64,000 bases of DNA, taken from NCBI RefSeq assembly GCF_001905735.1, contig NZ_LISW01000003.1, forward strand, positions 682,341 to 746,340, read 5' to 3'. Source of the stretch: Streptomyces sp. CB01249. GTDB lineage: Bacteria; Actinomycetota; Actinomycetes; Streptomycetales; Streptomycetaceae. This document shows, in pieces, positions 43,096 through 51,220 of this stretch. Below the pieces are notes generated by a model. It did no database searches. It was given only the letters and a program-made list of their open reading frames with translations, and was not told where the DNA came from. The translations under genes were made by a program, and so were the position numbers. How positions within the stretch are numbered: position 1 is the stretch's first letter; the number at the start of each line of letters is the position of its first letter.

Positions 43096-44271
43096 TCACA
43101 CCCGCTCCCCCACCTCATACACCCAAACCCGCTCCCCCACCCTCCTCACCGTCACCCCGAACCGCTCCCACCCCGGCCTCCCCCGCTCCACCCACCACGC
43201 ATACGCACCCTCCACCTCATCCCACAACCGCCGCTCACCGCGCTGCCACACGCGAGCCGCCGGCTCCCCGTCCTCCACCAGGACGCACGCCCAGGACCGG
43301 TCGTTTCGGCTGTAGAACCAGTGAGGTTGGGCGCCCCGCACCTTCTCGGCGGCGATGTACGTGCACGCGGGGACGCGGAGGCCCAACGCGAACGGCAGCG
43401 GGCTGAAGCGGTCGGCTGCCGACAGGGCCCTCGCCGCGTCCGAGGTCGTCGTCTCCGGGGCGGGCAACGGGCCAGGCGCGTACGCCTCATGGTCGATCGG
43501 GGCCGACCGGTACGCTCTCAGCTTCATGAACTCCACCGGGCCCGTGAAACGCCCGCTCGCGCTCTTCCCCTCCGCGTCCACCGTCAACCGCAGAACCGCG
43601 TCGGCAGGACTGAAGTCCGTTCCCCACGGCGCCACAATCACACCCCCGGGCCGCGTCTGCTCCACCCACGCGTACGGGATCTCCCGCACCCCGCACGTCG
43701 CGATCACCCGGTCGAACACGCCCCGCCCCGGCGCCCCCGCGCGCCCGTCGCCGTGGATCACCTCCACCGGGGCTCCGAAGAAGTGGGCCAGGGCGTCGCG
43801 CGCCCGGTTCGCCACCGCCTCGTCCACCTCCACGCTGACGACGTTGCCCTCCCCCACCTTGTGCGCCAGCAGCGCGGCGTTCCAGCCCGTCCCTGTACCG
43901 ATTTCGAGCACCCGGCAGTAGTCGTCCACCGTCAGCGCGTCGAGCATCCGGAAGACCACGCTCGGCATCGAGGCCGACGACGTCGACACCCGGCCCGGCT
44001 CGCGGCCGGTGTGCTCCCCGTCGTCCCACTGCGTCACGACCGGCACGTCCGCGTCCGCATACCCGCGCCACGCCTGCGCATCCTCCGTCCGCGATACGTG
44101 GACGGCCCTCCCGGCCGCCATGTCGTACGGCCAGATCGTGTCCGGTAAGAACGCCTGCCGGGGCACCCGCGCATACGCGTCCAGCCAGCCCGTCTTCAGT
44201 ACGCCGCCCGTCGTGAGCGCGTACGCCACGTCCTCGCGCGTGGCGTACGCGCTCACCGTCTGCTCACTCAT
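43096..44271 (-). CDS. PIMT-like SAM-dependent methyltransferase
   Basis: About 391 aa. The N-terminal part resembles protein-L-isoaspartate methyltransferase: YARVPRQAFLPDTIWPYD, SMPSVVFRMLDAL, then the SAM motif I VLEIGTGTGWNAALLA, GNVVSVEVDE and GDGRAGAPGRGVFDRVIATCGV. The C-terminal ~150 residues are extra. Such extended enzymes act on RiPP precursors in some systems or sit beside XRE/DUF397 regulators in Streptomyces with unknown role. No precursor peptide is seen here. The ATG at 44271 starts the homologous part; its ribosome site is weak, and an 11-codon frame ends just across it. Confidence 0.8.
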   Translation of the reverse strand: MSEQTVSAYATREDVAYALTTGGVLKTGWLDAYARVPRQAFLPDTIWPYDMAAGRAVHVSRTEDAQAWRGYADADVPVVTQWDDGEHTGREPGRVSTSSASMPSVVFRMLDALTVDDYCRVLEIGTGTGWNAALLAHKVGEGNVVSVEVDEAVANRARDALAHFFGAPVEVIHGDGRAGAPGRGVFDRVIATCGVREIPYAWVEQTRPGGVIVAPWGTDFSPADAVLRLTVDAEGKSASGRFTGPVEFMKLRAYRSAPIDHEAYAPGPLPAPETTTSDAARALSAADRFSPLPFALGLRVPACTYIAAEKVRGAQPHWFYSRNDRSWACVLVEDGEPAARVWQRGERRLWDEVEGAYAWWVERGRPGWERFGVTVRRVGERVWVYEVGERV

Positions 44272-44365
44272 GCCGCCGCCAGGCCCTTCGTCGTTCCGTT
44301 CATGACCTCGTCCACTCCGTTCAGCCTTTCTCGGGCGGCGTGTTGACGTCCCGGCGCCCGCGCCG

Positions 44366-44617
44366 TCACAGCCGGTACTTCGCGTGCATCGCGTTCGTCT
44401 CCCGTACGCGTACGAGGAGGTCCTCCGACGACGCCCCGGCCTTCGACGGGCCATCCGGGCAGATGGGAGCCCCGCACCGGCACGGCGGGAACGCGGCGAG
44501 CGACGCGTAACGCGAGATGTCCGGGTCCCCGCGCAGCTCGCTTCTCGGGGGTTCTTCGTCGGTTCGGACGGGGAGTGGGCCGGGGGCCGGCGCGGTTCCA
44601 TGCTCTTCGACAGGCAC
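44366..44617 (-). CDS. small conserved hypothetical protein with Cys cluster
   Basis: 83 aa: a Pro/Glu-rich N-terminus, then PDISRYASLAAFPPCRCGAPICPD with three closely spaced cysteines, which may bind a metal, and a charged helical end VRVRETNAMHAKYRL. The start is GTG with GGAGGG upstream. It lies between the methyltransferase and the divergent XRE regulator. Proteins of this pattern recur beside XRE/DUF397 pairs in actinomycetes; function unknown. Confidence 0.7.
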   Translation of the reverse strand: MPVEEHGTAPAPGPLPVRTDEEPPRSELRGDPDISRYASLAAFPPCRCGAPICPDGPSKAGASSEDLLVRVRETNAMHAKYRL

Positions 44618-44711
44618 GCTTTCGTGTCCCTCCGTAGCGGTTTCACTACCAGACGCGTTCAGCGTGACCTAGCCTCGCAATGTCATCAACGTGGCAGCCA
44701 GGGAGGGCATA

Positions 44712-45551
44712 TTGGTCAACATCAAGGAGCTGAATCCGGACGCGTCTCCGCAGGCGGCGTACGGCGCGCGTTTACGCAGGATGCGTGAGGCTCGCGGCTG
44801 GATTCAGGATCACATCGCCACGATGGTCGGCTGCACGGGGCGGCACGTCTCCGCCATCGAAACTGGTCGTAAATCCGCAACCCTGCCCTTCTCGCGGAGA
44901 TTGGACGTAGCCCTCGAACTCGTCGGCACGCCCGACTCGTTCGAGCGCGAGTGGCGCGAGATGAAGCACGGGAGCCTGCTGGAGGGCTTCCCGGAGTACG
45001 TCGGTTACGAGGGCCGGGCGGTGGAGATCCGGTTGTTCGAGGTCGGGATCATTCCTGGCCTGATGCAAACCCAGGAGTACGCGCGGGCGGTGGCCGAGGG
45101 GGACTTGCAGCGCGGCTCAATCACACCCGAGCAGGCAGACGAGCGCGTCTCGGTCCTGCTGGAACGGCAGGCCGCGCTGGTCAGGCCCCGACCACCGATG
45201 GTGTTCGTCGTCATGGACGAGAGCTGTCTTCTGCAAGCCATCGGCGGTCCGAAGGTCATGAAGGCCCAACTGGAACGGCTGGAGGAGTTGGCCTCGCTCC
45301 CCAACTGGTTCGTTCACGTGGCGCCGTTCGCCATAGGGGCCCGACGGGCGTTCGATCGGCCCGTCTACCTGCTCACCCTCGCCGACCGGTCCGTTGTCGC
45401 CTACGCCGAGTCGCAGATGCAGGGGTACGTCGACCGGGAACCGTCGTCCGTGGTGCCCATGCTCACGGCCTACCATCAGCTTCAGGGCGAGACGCTGTCC
45501 AAAGCAGCGTCGTTGGCCATGATCAGTCAGTTGAGAAAGGGCGCCCCGTGA
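44712..45551 (+). CDS. XRE-family regulator with DUF5753 domain
   Basis: About 279 aa. An N-terminal HTH_31/XRE domain (YGARLRRMREARGWIQDHIATMVGCTGRHVSAIETGRKSA) is followed by the DUF5753 domain (EIRLFEVGIIPGLMQTQEYARAV, ERVSVLLERQAAL, FVVMDESCLLQAIGG). Streptomyces have many such regulators, each paired with a small DUF397 protein, as in BldB/WhiJ-type systems. The TTG at 44712 has GGGAGG close upstream; a GTG at 44691 in the same frame is an alternative. The DUF397 gene starts within its stop codon. Confidence 0.88.
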   Translation: MVNIKELNPDASPQAAYGARLRRMREARGWIQDHIATMVGCTGRHVSAIETGRKSATLPFSRRLDVALELVGTPDSFEREWREMKHGSLLEGFPEYVGYEGRAVEIRLFEVGIIPGLMQTQEYARAVAEGDLQRGSITPEQADERVSVLLERQAALVRPRPPMVFVVMDESCLLQAIGGPKVMKAQLERLEELASLPNWFVHVAPFAIGARRAFDRPVYLLTLADRSVVAYAESQMQGYVDREPSSVVPMLTAYHQLQGETLSKAASLAMISQLRKGAP

Positions 45552-45760
45552 CGAACGAATCCCCCCGCTGGTACAAGTCCTCGTACAGCTCGAACGGCGG
45601 CGCCTGTGTCGAGGTGGCAGCCAACCTCGCCGCCACGAGCGGGAGCGTCCCCGTCCGAGACTCCAAGCAGGGCGGCTGCGGCCCGAACCTGTCGGTCTCC
45701 ACCAACGCCTTCTCGTCGTTCGTGGAAGGTGTCAGGGCAGGGGAGTTCGGCCGCGTCTGA
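45548..45760 (+). CDS. DUF397 protein, first copy
   Basis: A 70-aa protein with the family signature WYKSSYSSNGGACVEVA, the motif VPVRDSKQ and an end AFSSFVEGVRAG. DUF397 proteins are the small partners of XRE/DUF5753 regulators and probably oppose or modulate them. The GTG start overlaps the regulator stop (GTGA), so translation is coupled. A terminator follows. Confidence 0.92.
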   Translation: MTNESPRWYKSSYSSNGGACVEVAANLAATSGSVPVRDSKQGGCGPNLSVSTNAFSSFVEGVRAGEFGRV

Positions 45761-45783
45761 GGGACGACGAGCCGCTGCTACAC

Positions 45784-45815
45784 AGCCCCACCGCGCCGCG
45801 CGCGGTGGGGCTTTC
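45784..45815 (+). terminator. rho-independent terminator
   Basis: A perfect 13-bp stem (AGCCCCACCGCGC and complement) with a 3-nt loop is followed by TTTC, between the two DUF397 copies. Confidence 0.85.
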
Positions 45816-45901
45816 GCTGCCGGTACGCCTCCGAGATCGGGGCGGAAGCGGCCTACCCTTGCCTGAGGCCGACAGCAACCAGACGCGAAGGGGCACGAAC
45901 G

Positions 45902-46108
45902 ATGACCGAATCACCCCGCTGGTACAAGTCCTCGTACAGCTCGAACGGCGGCGACTGCCTCGAGGTGGCAGCCAACGTCGCTGCCAGGACCGGCACCGTT
46001 CCCGTCCGCGACTCCAAGCAAACCGGCGGCCCCGCTCTGTCGGTCTCCACCGAGGCGTTCTCGTCGTTCGTGGAGGGTGTCAGGGCGGGAGGGGGCGACG
46101 CGGCCTGA
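45902..46108 (+). CDS. DUF397 protein, second copy
   Basis: A 68-aa near-copy of the preceding DUF397 protein (WYKSSYSSNGGDCLEVAANVA, VPVRDSKQ, AFSSFVEGVRAGGG). The nucleotide sequence around the signature is almost identical, so this is a recent tandem duplication. It is beyond the terminator of the first copy and must have its own promoter in 45816-45901. It has no regulator of its own. Confidence 0.9.
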   Translation: MTESPRWYKSSYSSNGGDCLEVAANVAARTGTVPVRDSKQTGGPALSVSTEAFSSFVEGVRAGGGDAA

Positions 46109-46138
46109 GCGACCGGCGGCAGGGCGCCGCGCCCCCGC

Positions 46139-46651
46139 TCAGGCCAGGGACTTGTGCAGGACGATGCACGGGCGGTCGTGGGCGAGGTCGCGGCGGCGGT
46201 CGATCTCCTGCCAGCCGAGGGAGGTCCAGAAGGCGAGGGCGTCGGGGTTGTTCTCCAGCACGGCGAGCCGGATGCCGCTCCGTCCCTCACCCCGGAACCG
46301 CTCCTCGACCAGCCCGGCGAGCCGCCGACCGATTCCCGTACGGCGGGAGTGACCGTCCACGATGAGCAGCCCGATCCAGGGCAGCCCGTCCTTCGGATGC
46401 CGGCCGAGCAGACAAACGACCCCGACGAGCCGTCCTTGCTCATCCCTGCCAACCAACACCTCGCCGCCCTCCGCAGCGACTTCCGCCCTGAGATCGGCCT
46501 CAACCGCCTCCGCCTGAATGTCCCCGGGGTCGTACTCGCCTGCCGCGCGCCAGTAGGCGGGGTTGCTGGCGTAGAGGGCGACGACTTCGCGGATCTCGCC
46601 GGACGTGAAGGCGAGGGGGTGGAGGCTGAGGGGTTCGGGGTGGGCGGGCAT
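46139..46651 (-). CDS. GNAT-family acetyltransferase
   Basis: A 170-aa acetyltransferase with the GNAT core GRLVGVVCLLGRHPKDGLPWIGLLIVDGHSRRTGIGRRLAGLVEE (acetyl-CoA loop RRTGIGRRLAG) and the family end VLENNPDALAFWTSLGWQEIDRR. Substrate unknown. The ATG at 46651 begins the homologous region; the frame upstream runs into CRISPR repeats and is not coding. Confidence 0.87.
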   Translation of the reverse strand: MPAHPEPLSLHPLAFTSGEIREVVALYASNPAYWRAAGEYDPGDIQAEAVEADLRAEVAAEGGEVLVGRDEQGRLVGVVCLLGRHPKDGLPWIGLLIVDGHSRRTGIGRRLAGLVEERFRGEGRSGIRLAVLENNPDALAFWTSLGWQEIDRRRDLAHDRPCIVLHKSLA

Positions 46652-46732
46652 GGCGGCCAGGGTACGTGGGCGGCCTTGGGCCGCGCGGAATGCGGGGCCC
46701 AAGGCGTCAGGCGCAGCAGGCCAGGTAAACGG

Positions 46733-47126
46733 AGGGCCATCCCTGCGCGTGCGGGGACACTGCATCCTGCCCGTACGGCCTGAAGCCGTCGAAGGGCCCA
46801 TCCCCGCGCGTACGAGGAGCACGTACCGTCCTGGTACGGCGGGTTGTAGCTCAGGGGACCATCCCTGCGCGTGCAGGGAAGACCTCGCACGAGGAACGCG
46901 TCGTCGCCCATTCGGGGGCCGTCCCCGCGCGTGCGGGGAACACTGGAGCAGGCCCGGGATGAACTCGTTCTCGTAGGGACCATCCCCGCGCGTGCGGGGA
47001 ACACACACCGTTTCCGACCGCGCCCCGGTCGACCACGGGACCATCCCCCCGCGCGCGGGGAACACAGCCTCCGCGCCTTGGCTCCGGGGTCCTGTCGGGG
47101 ACCATCCCCGCGCGTGCGGGGAGCAC
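46733..47126 (-). CRISPR. CRISPR array 3, type I-E variant, 7 repeats and 6 spacers
   Basis: Repeats start at 46733, 46794, 46855, 46915, 46976, 47037 and 47098. The core is CCCCGCGCGTGCGGGG as in array 1, but most repeats end in GAACAC instead of GAGCAG. The left repeats carry many changes and the first has lost a base. Spacers are 31-33 bases. Changes pile up at the left end, so the leader is again on the right. Confidence 0.96.
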
Positions 47127-47335
47127 TCTTCCTGACCTGCGGCTTTGCCGCGTGTCAGGGCTGCTGCTGACCACTTCCGCACACTCCGGCATATCCCCCT
47201 CAACGCCCCCACAACACCCACCCACCCCCACCCTAGGCCAACACCCCCACCCACACCCCCCGTTCAGCAGCAACAGCCAGCCGCCGCCCCGTAAACCCCA
47301 GCCCACCCCCGCCCCGCCCCACGTACAGTGCCCGG
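47127..47335 (-). promoter_or_regulatory. leader of CRISPR array 3
   Basis: This 209-base gap has no gene. It starts with CTGACCTGCGG and CTGACCACTTCCGCACACTCC, the same blocks as the leaders of arrays 1 and 2, then becomes C-rich. It ends at the start of the phosphotransferase gene on the other strand. Confidence 0.75.
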
Positions 47336-48271
47336 ATGATCGTGATTCCCGAGGAGTTCGCGCGGACCACCGTCGAGCGCGAAGGCGACGCCGGAGCATC
47401 CTGGCTCAGCGAACTCCCCGCGCTCGTCGGCGCCTTGGTCGACGAGTGGGCCTGCACACCCGACGGCCCCCTCACCCACGGCGGCGTCGGCCTCATCCTC
47501 CCCGTGCGCCGCGATCACACGCCCCCCGCCGTGCTCAAGGTCTCCTTCCCGCACCCCGGGAACGATCACGAGCCCGACGCCTTCGTCGCCTGGGGCGGGC
47601 GTGGGGCCGTAAGCCTCTACGAGCGGGACGACAGCCGGTACGCGATGCTGCTGGAGCGGGCCTCGACGGTGACGCTCGCCGAGGCCGTCGAGGGGGACGA
47701 CGTGGTCGTCGTCGCTGCGCGGCTCGCGCGGCGGCTTGCCGTGGCCGCACCCACCGGGCTGCCCCGGCTCAGCGACCAGGCCGGGGAGTGGGAGGACGGG
47801 CTGCGCACCGACGACGCCGAGTTCGCGCACCCCCTGCCGCGCCCCGTCATCGACGCCGCCCTCGCCACCGTAAGGGAGTTGGGGCGGGCGCAGCCCGACA
47901 CGCTCGTCCACGGGGATCTGCACGGGCGGAACATCCTGCGGGCCGAGCGCGAGCCCTGGCTGGCCGTTGATCCCAAGGGGTATGTGGGCGACCCGGCCTA
48001 CGACGCGGGGGCGTTGATGAAGTCCCGCGCGTACGCCCTCGCGGGGGCGGGCGCGGACCTGGCGCGGGCAGCGCACCGCATCGTGGACGTCTTCGCCGAC
48101 GCCGCCGAGCTGGAGCGCGAACGGGTGCGGCGGTGGGCCCAGTTGCACGCCGTGCAAGCCGCCTTCTGGGCCCGGCGGCACGGGTTCCGGGTCGCCCGCG
48201 GCGGGCCCGAGCTGGAATGGGCGACCGCCTTCGCGGACCGGCTGGCGGAGCTGTTGACCGAGCCCTCCTGA
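47336..48271 (+). CDS. aminoglycoside/hydroxyurea phosphotransferase (APH(6)/Hur-like)
   Basis: A 311-aa kinase of the APH(6)/hydroxyurea resistance family, which inactivates streptomycin-type drugs or hydroxyurea by phosphorylation. The catalytic loop is TLVHGDLHGRNILRAE and the metal site is WLAVDPKGYVGDPAYDAGALM, both diagnostic of this subgroup. The N-lobe motif TPPAVLKVSFPHPG carries the ATP-binding Lys. The ribosome site is weak. The real substrate is unknown; many genomic copies have not been tested. Confidence 0.9.
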   Translation: MIVIPEEFARTTVEREGDAGASWLSELPALVGALVDEWACTPDGPLTHGGVGLILPVRRDHTPPAVLKVSFPHPGNDHEPDAFVAWGGRGAVSLYERDDSRYAMLLERASTVTLAEAVEGDDVVVVAARLARRLAVAAPTGLPRLSDQAGEWEDGLRTDDAEFAHPLPRPVIDAALATVRELGRAQPDTLVHGDLHGRNILRAEREPWLAVDPKGYVGDPAYDAGALMKSRAYALAGAGADLARAAHRIVDVFADAAELERERVRRWAQLHAVQAAFWARRHGFRVARGGPELEWATAFADRLAELLTEPS

Positions 48272-48368
48272 GGGCCTGCACCACGTTGAACCCCTCACCA
48301 CCTCACGAAACAGGGCCCTGAATCGTCGGCCCTGAAGAGCAGCCCCCCTTAGAAGCGGAGAACAACGC

Positions 48369-48725
48369 ATGCGCACCGCATACCTCACGGTCACCATCCT
48401 CGGCATCTTCTTCAACGGTGCCGCCGCCGTGACCTACCTCATCGGCCACGAATACCCCAAGTCCCAGGCCGACATGAAGGGCATCCCCCGCAAGTACGTC
48501 CCCTGGCTCGGCATATGCCTGGCCGCAGGCACCCTCGGGCTGCTCGCCGGGTTCGCCGTGCCCGCGCTGGGCACGCTCGCCGCGTGCGGGCTGATCCTCT
48601 ACTTCATCGGCGCGATCATCGCCCATCTGCGCGTCGGATCAAGAAACATCGTCGGCGGGATCGTCTTCCTGGCTACGGCGATCGCCGCCCTGATCCTGGG
48701 CGTGCAGTACCACGGGGCCTGGTGA
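48369..48725 (+). CDS. DoxX-like membrane protein
   Basis: A 118-aa protein with four hydrophobic helices and a charged loop (GHEYPKSQADMKGIPRKYVPWLG), the layout of the DoxX_2 family of small quinone-related membrane proteins. GGAG precedes the ATG. Role unknown. Confidence 0.78.
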   Translation: MRTAYLTVTILGIFFNGAAAVTYLIGHEYPKSQADMKGIPRKYVPWLGICLAAGTLGLLAGFAVPALGTLAACGLILYFIGAIIAHLRVGSRNIVGGIVFLATAIAALILGVQYHGAW

Positions 48726-48734
48726 GCGGGCCGC

Positions 48735-49328
48735 CTACCTGCGGGTCGCGAGGTCCGCGTCCGTGATCGGCCGGACCACCCGGCACGGCGTACCGACCGC
48801 GACGCTCATCGGAGGAATGTCGCGGCTCACGACGCTGCCCGCGCCGATCACCGAGCCGTAGCCGATACGGACGCCCGGCAGGACGACCACGTTGCTGCCG
48901 ATCCACACCTTGTCCTCGATGACGATCGGCTCCGAGAAGCGGCCGAAATCCGCCCGGCGCGCGGGGTGCACCGGGTGGCCCGTCGTCGTCAGGGTCACGC
49001 TCGGGGCGATCATGACGTCGTCGCCGATGCGGATCTCCACGTCGTCCACGAACGTCAGGTTCACGTTGCCGAAGAAGTCGTCCCCGATGTGCACGTTGCT
49101 GCCGAAAGCGGCGTGGAACGGCGCCTGGAGGACCGTGCGTTCGCCCACCGAGGCGAAGATCCGCGTCAGCAGCGAGCGCCGTCGCTCCGTGTCGCCGGGC
49201 GGCGTGTGGTTGTACGCGAAGATCTCGTCCTCGCGCCGGGCCGGGGCCAGGAAGGCCGCCTCGGTCTCCGTGTAGACGAGCCCCTTCGCGATCCGGGCCC
49301 GTATCTCGTTCTGGTCGGTTTCAGCCAT
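48735..49328 (-). CDS. maltose/galactoside O-acetyltransferase (Maa/NodL type)
   Basis: A 197-aa left-handed beta-helix acetyltransferase. The N-terminal Mac domain (RIAKGLVYTETEAAFLAPARREDEIFAYN) is followed by hexapeptide repeats and the loop GHPVHPARRADF with the catalytic His. KVWIGSNVVVLPGVRIGYGSVIGAGSVVSRDIP follows, and the end VGTPCRVVRPI is typical. It acetylates sugars with acetyl-CoA. Convergent with the DoxX-like gene. Confidence 0.92.
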   Translation of the reverse strand: MAETDQNEIRARIAKGLVYTETEAAFLAPARREDEIFAYNHTPPGDTERRRSLLTRIFASVGERTVLQAPFHAAFGSNVHIGDDFFGNVNLTFVDDVEIRIGDDVMIAPSVTLTTTGHPVHPARRADFGRFSEPIVIEDKVWIGSNVVVLPGVRIGYGSVIGAGSVVSRDIPPMSVAVGTPCRVVRPITDADLATRR

Positions 49329-49466
49329 CGTGCGGCGTTCCCTTCGTCGGGCGGGGCGATCGACCCCTCAGAGGGCGGCGACCGGTACGACGAACCATAG
49401 AACCTCGCCTCCGGTCGTCCGACGTCTTGACGTGCCCCTGACCGAATGGCTTCATGGGTCCACCCG

Positions 49467-49484
49467 TGTGGGAGCGCTCCCACA
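49467..49484. promoter_or_regulatory. CebR-like operator
   Basis: The perfect 18-bp palindrome TGTGGGAGCGCTCCCACA contains TGGGAGCGCTCCCA, the known CebR (cello-oligosaccharide repressor) site in Streptomyces. It lies 31 bases before the mannanase GTG, so expression should be released by cellobiose. Confidence 0.85.
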
Positions 49485-49515
49485 TCAGTGAACCACCCAT
49501 CCCCCTGGAGCCGCA

Positions 49516-51171
49516 GTGAGAACAGCGAGACATCCGGCGCAGCGCCCCGCCGCCGTCATCCTCACCGTCCTGGCCACCCTGCTCGGGTTCCTCGCGCTCG
49601 GCGGCCTCGCCCCCGCGCAGGCCGCGTCCGCCGCCGGTACCGGGCTGCACATCAGCGACGGCCGGCTGGTCGAGGGCAACGGCAACGACTTCATCATGCG
49701 CGGCGTCAACCACGCGCACACCTGGTACCCCGGCGAAACCCAGTCGCTCGCCGACATCAAGGCGACCGGCGCCAACACCGTCCGCGTCGTGCTGTCCGAC
49801 GGCTTCCGCTGGAGCAAGAACGGGCCGGACGACGTCGCCGCCGTCATCGCCGACTGCAAGGCGAACCGGCTCATCTGCGTCCTGGAGGTGCACGACACCA
49901 CCGGATACGGCGAGGACTCCGCCGCCGGGACGCTGGACCACGCGGCCGACTACTGGATCTCCCTGAAGGACGTCCTCCAGGGCCAGGAGGACTACGTCGT
50001 CATCAACATCGGCAACGAGCCCTGGGGCAACACCGATCCGGCCGGATGGACCGCCCCCACCACCGCCGCGATCAAGAAGCTGCGCGCAGCGGGGTTCGCG
50101 CACACGATCATGGTGGACGCGCCCAACTGGGGCCAGGACTGGCAGAACGTCATGCGGGACAACGCCCAGGCGGTGTACGACGCGGACTCGACCGGCAATC
50201 TGCTCTTCTCGATCCACATGTACAGCGTCTACAACACCGCCCAGAAGGTCACCGACTATCTGAACGCGTTCGTGGACGCCGGACTGCCCCTGGTCATCGG
50301 TGAGTTCGGCGGGCCCGCCGACCAGTACGGCGACCCGGACGAGGACACGATGATGTCCGAGGCCCAGCGGCTCGGGCTCGGCTGGATCGCCTGGTCGTGG
50401 AGCGGCAACACCGACCCGATCCTCGACCTGACCATCGGTTTCGACCCGGCGCAGCTCAGCTCCTGGGGCGAGCGCATCTTCCACGGCGCGAACGGGATCG
50501 CGGAGACCTCCCACGAGGCCACGGTCTACGGCGGTCCCGTCGAGGAGGACACCGAGGCCCCGACCGCCCCGGGCACCCCGGCCGCCTCGGCGGTGACCGA
50601 CACCTCCGCCACGCTGACCTGGGCCGCATCCTCCGACAACGTTGCCGTCGCGGGCTACGACGTGGTGCGCGTCAGCGGCGGTACGGAGACCAAGGTCGCC
50701 TCGTCCGCCACGACGAGCGTCACCGTGACGGGCCTCACCGCCGACACCGCGTACTCCTTCGCGGTCTACGCGCGCGACGCGGCCGGGAACCGTTCGGCGC
50801 GGTCGGCCGCCGTGAGCGTGACCACGGACGAGGCAGCGACCACTCCGGCGGGCAGCTGCTCGGTCGGGTACAAGGTGGTCGGCTCGTGGCAGGGCGGCTT
50901 CCAGGGTGAGATCACCATCCGCAACACGGGCACCGCCGCGATCGACGGCTGGACGCTCGGTTTCGCCTTCGCCAACGGGCAGACGATCACCAACATGTGG
51001 GGCGGTACGCCCACGCAGTCCGGCGCTTCGGTGAGCGTCGCGCCCGCCTCGTACACCTCCACGATCGCCCCGAACTCCTCGGTGACCGTGGGCTTCACGG
51101 GTAACCAGAGCGGTACGAACGCGGCCCCGGCCGCGTTCACTCTGAGCGGGGCGGCCTGCACGGCCGCGTGA
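49516..51171 (+). CDS. secreted GH5 (subfamily 8-like) endo-beta-1,4-mannanase with FnIII and CBM2
   Basis: A 551-aa secreted glycoside hydrolase. Signal peptide ends near PAQAAS. The GH5 domain (about 40-340) has IMRGVNHAHTWYP, the acid/base Glu in VVINIGNEPWGN and the nucleophile Glu in LVIGEFGG; the close match to Streptomyces ManA (CVLEVHDTTGYGE, VDAPNWGQDW) favours mannan over cellulose. A fibronectin III domain (EAPTAPGTPAASAVTDTSATLTW) and a C-terminal CBM2 (CSVGYKVVGSWQGGFQGEITIRN) follow. The start is GTG with GGAG upstream. The CebR-like palindrome suggests co-regulation with cellulases. Confidence 0.93.
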   Translation: MRTARHPAQRPAAVILTVLATLLGFLALGGLAPAQAASAAGTGLHISDGRLVEGNGNDFIMRGVNHAHTWYPGETQSLADIKATGANTVRVVLSDGFRWSKNGPDDVAAVIADCKANRLICVLEVHDTTGYGEDSAAGTLDHAADYWISLKDVLQGQEDYVVINIGNEPWGNTDPAGWTAPTTAAIKKLRAAGFAHTIMVDAPNWGQDWQNVMRDNAQAVYDADSTGNLLFSIHMYSVYNTAQKVTDYLNAFVDAGLPLVIGEFGGPADQYGDPDEDTMMSEAQRLGLGWIAWSWSGNTDPILDLTIGFDPAQLSSWGERIFHGANGIAETSHEATVYGGPVEEDTEAPTAPGTPAASAVTDTSATLTWAASSDNVAVAGYDVVRVSGGTETKVASSATTSVTVTGLTADTAYSFAVYARDAAGNRSARSAAVSVTTDEAATTPAGSCSVGYKVVGSWQGGFQGEITIRNTGTAAIDGWTLGFAFANGQTITNMWGGTPTQSGASVSVAPASYTSTIAPNSSVTVGFTGNQSGTNAAPAAFTLSGAACTAA

Positions 51172-51180
51172 GACAGGACC

Positions 51181-51208
51181 GGCCGGCGGGGGCGTACCCC
51201 TGCCGGCC
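51181..51208. terminator. bidirectional terminator
   Basis: A 12-bp stem (GGCCGGCGGGGG and complement with one G-T pair) with a 4-nt loop lies between the convergent mannanase and reductase genes. Confidence 0.8.
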
Positions 51209-51220
51209 GCTTCCACCGAC

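Noticed and set aside
44268..44303. 11-codon frame before the methyltransferase as a RiPP precursor
   Set aside because: Too short, no modifiable core and no conserved motif; at most a translation-coupling leader.
41247..47126. Complete CRISPR-Cas system
   Set aside because: No cas gene is present in the window; only arrays and leaders can be supported.
46652..47254. Upstream extension of the GNAT frame
   Set aside because: The extension translates CRISPR repeats; homology starts at the ATG at 46651.
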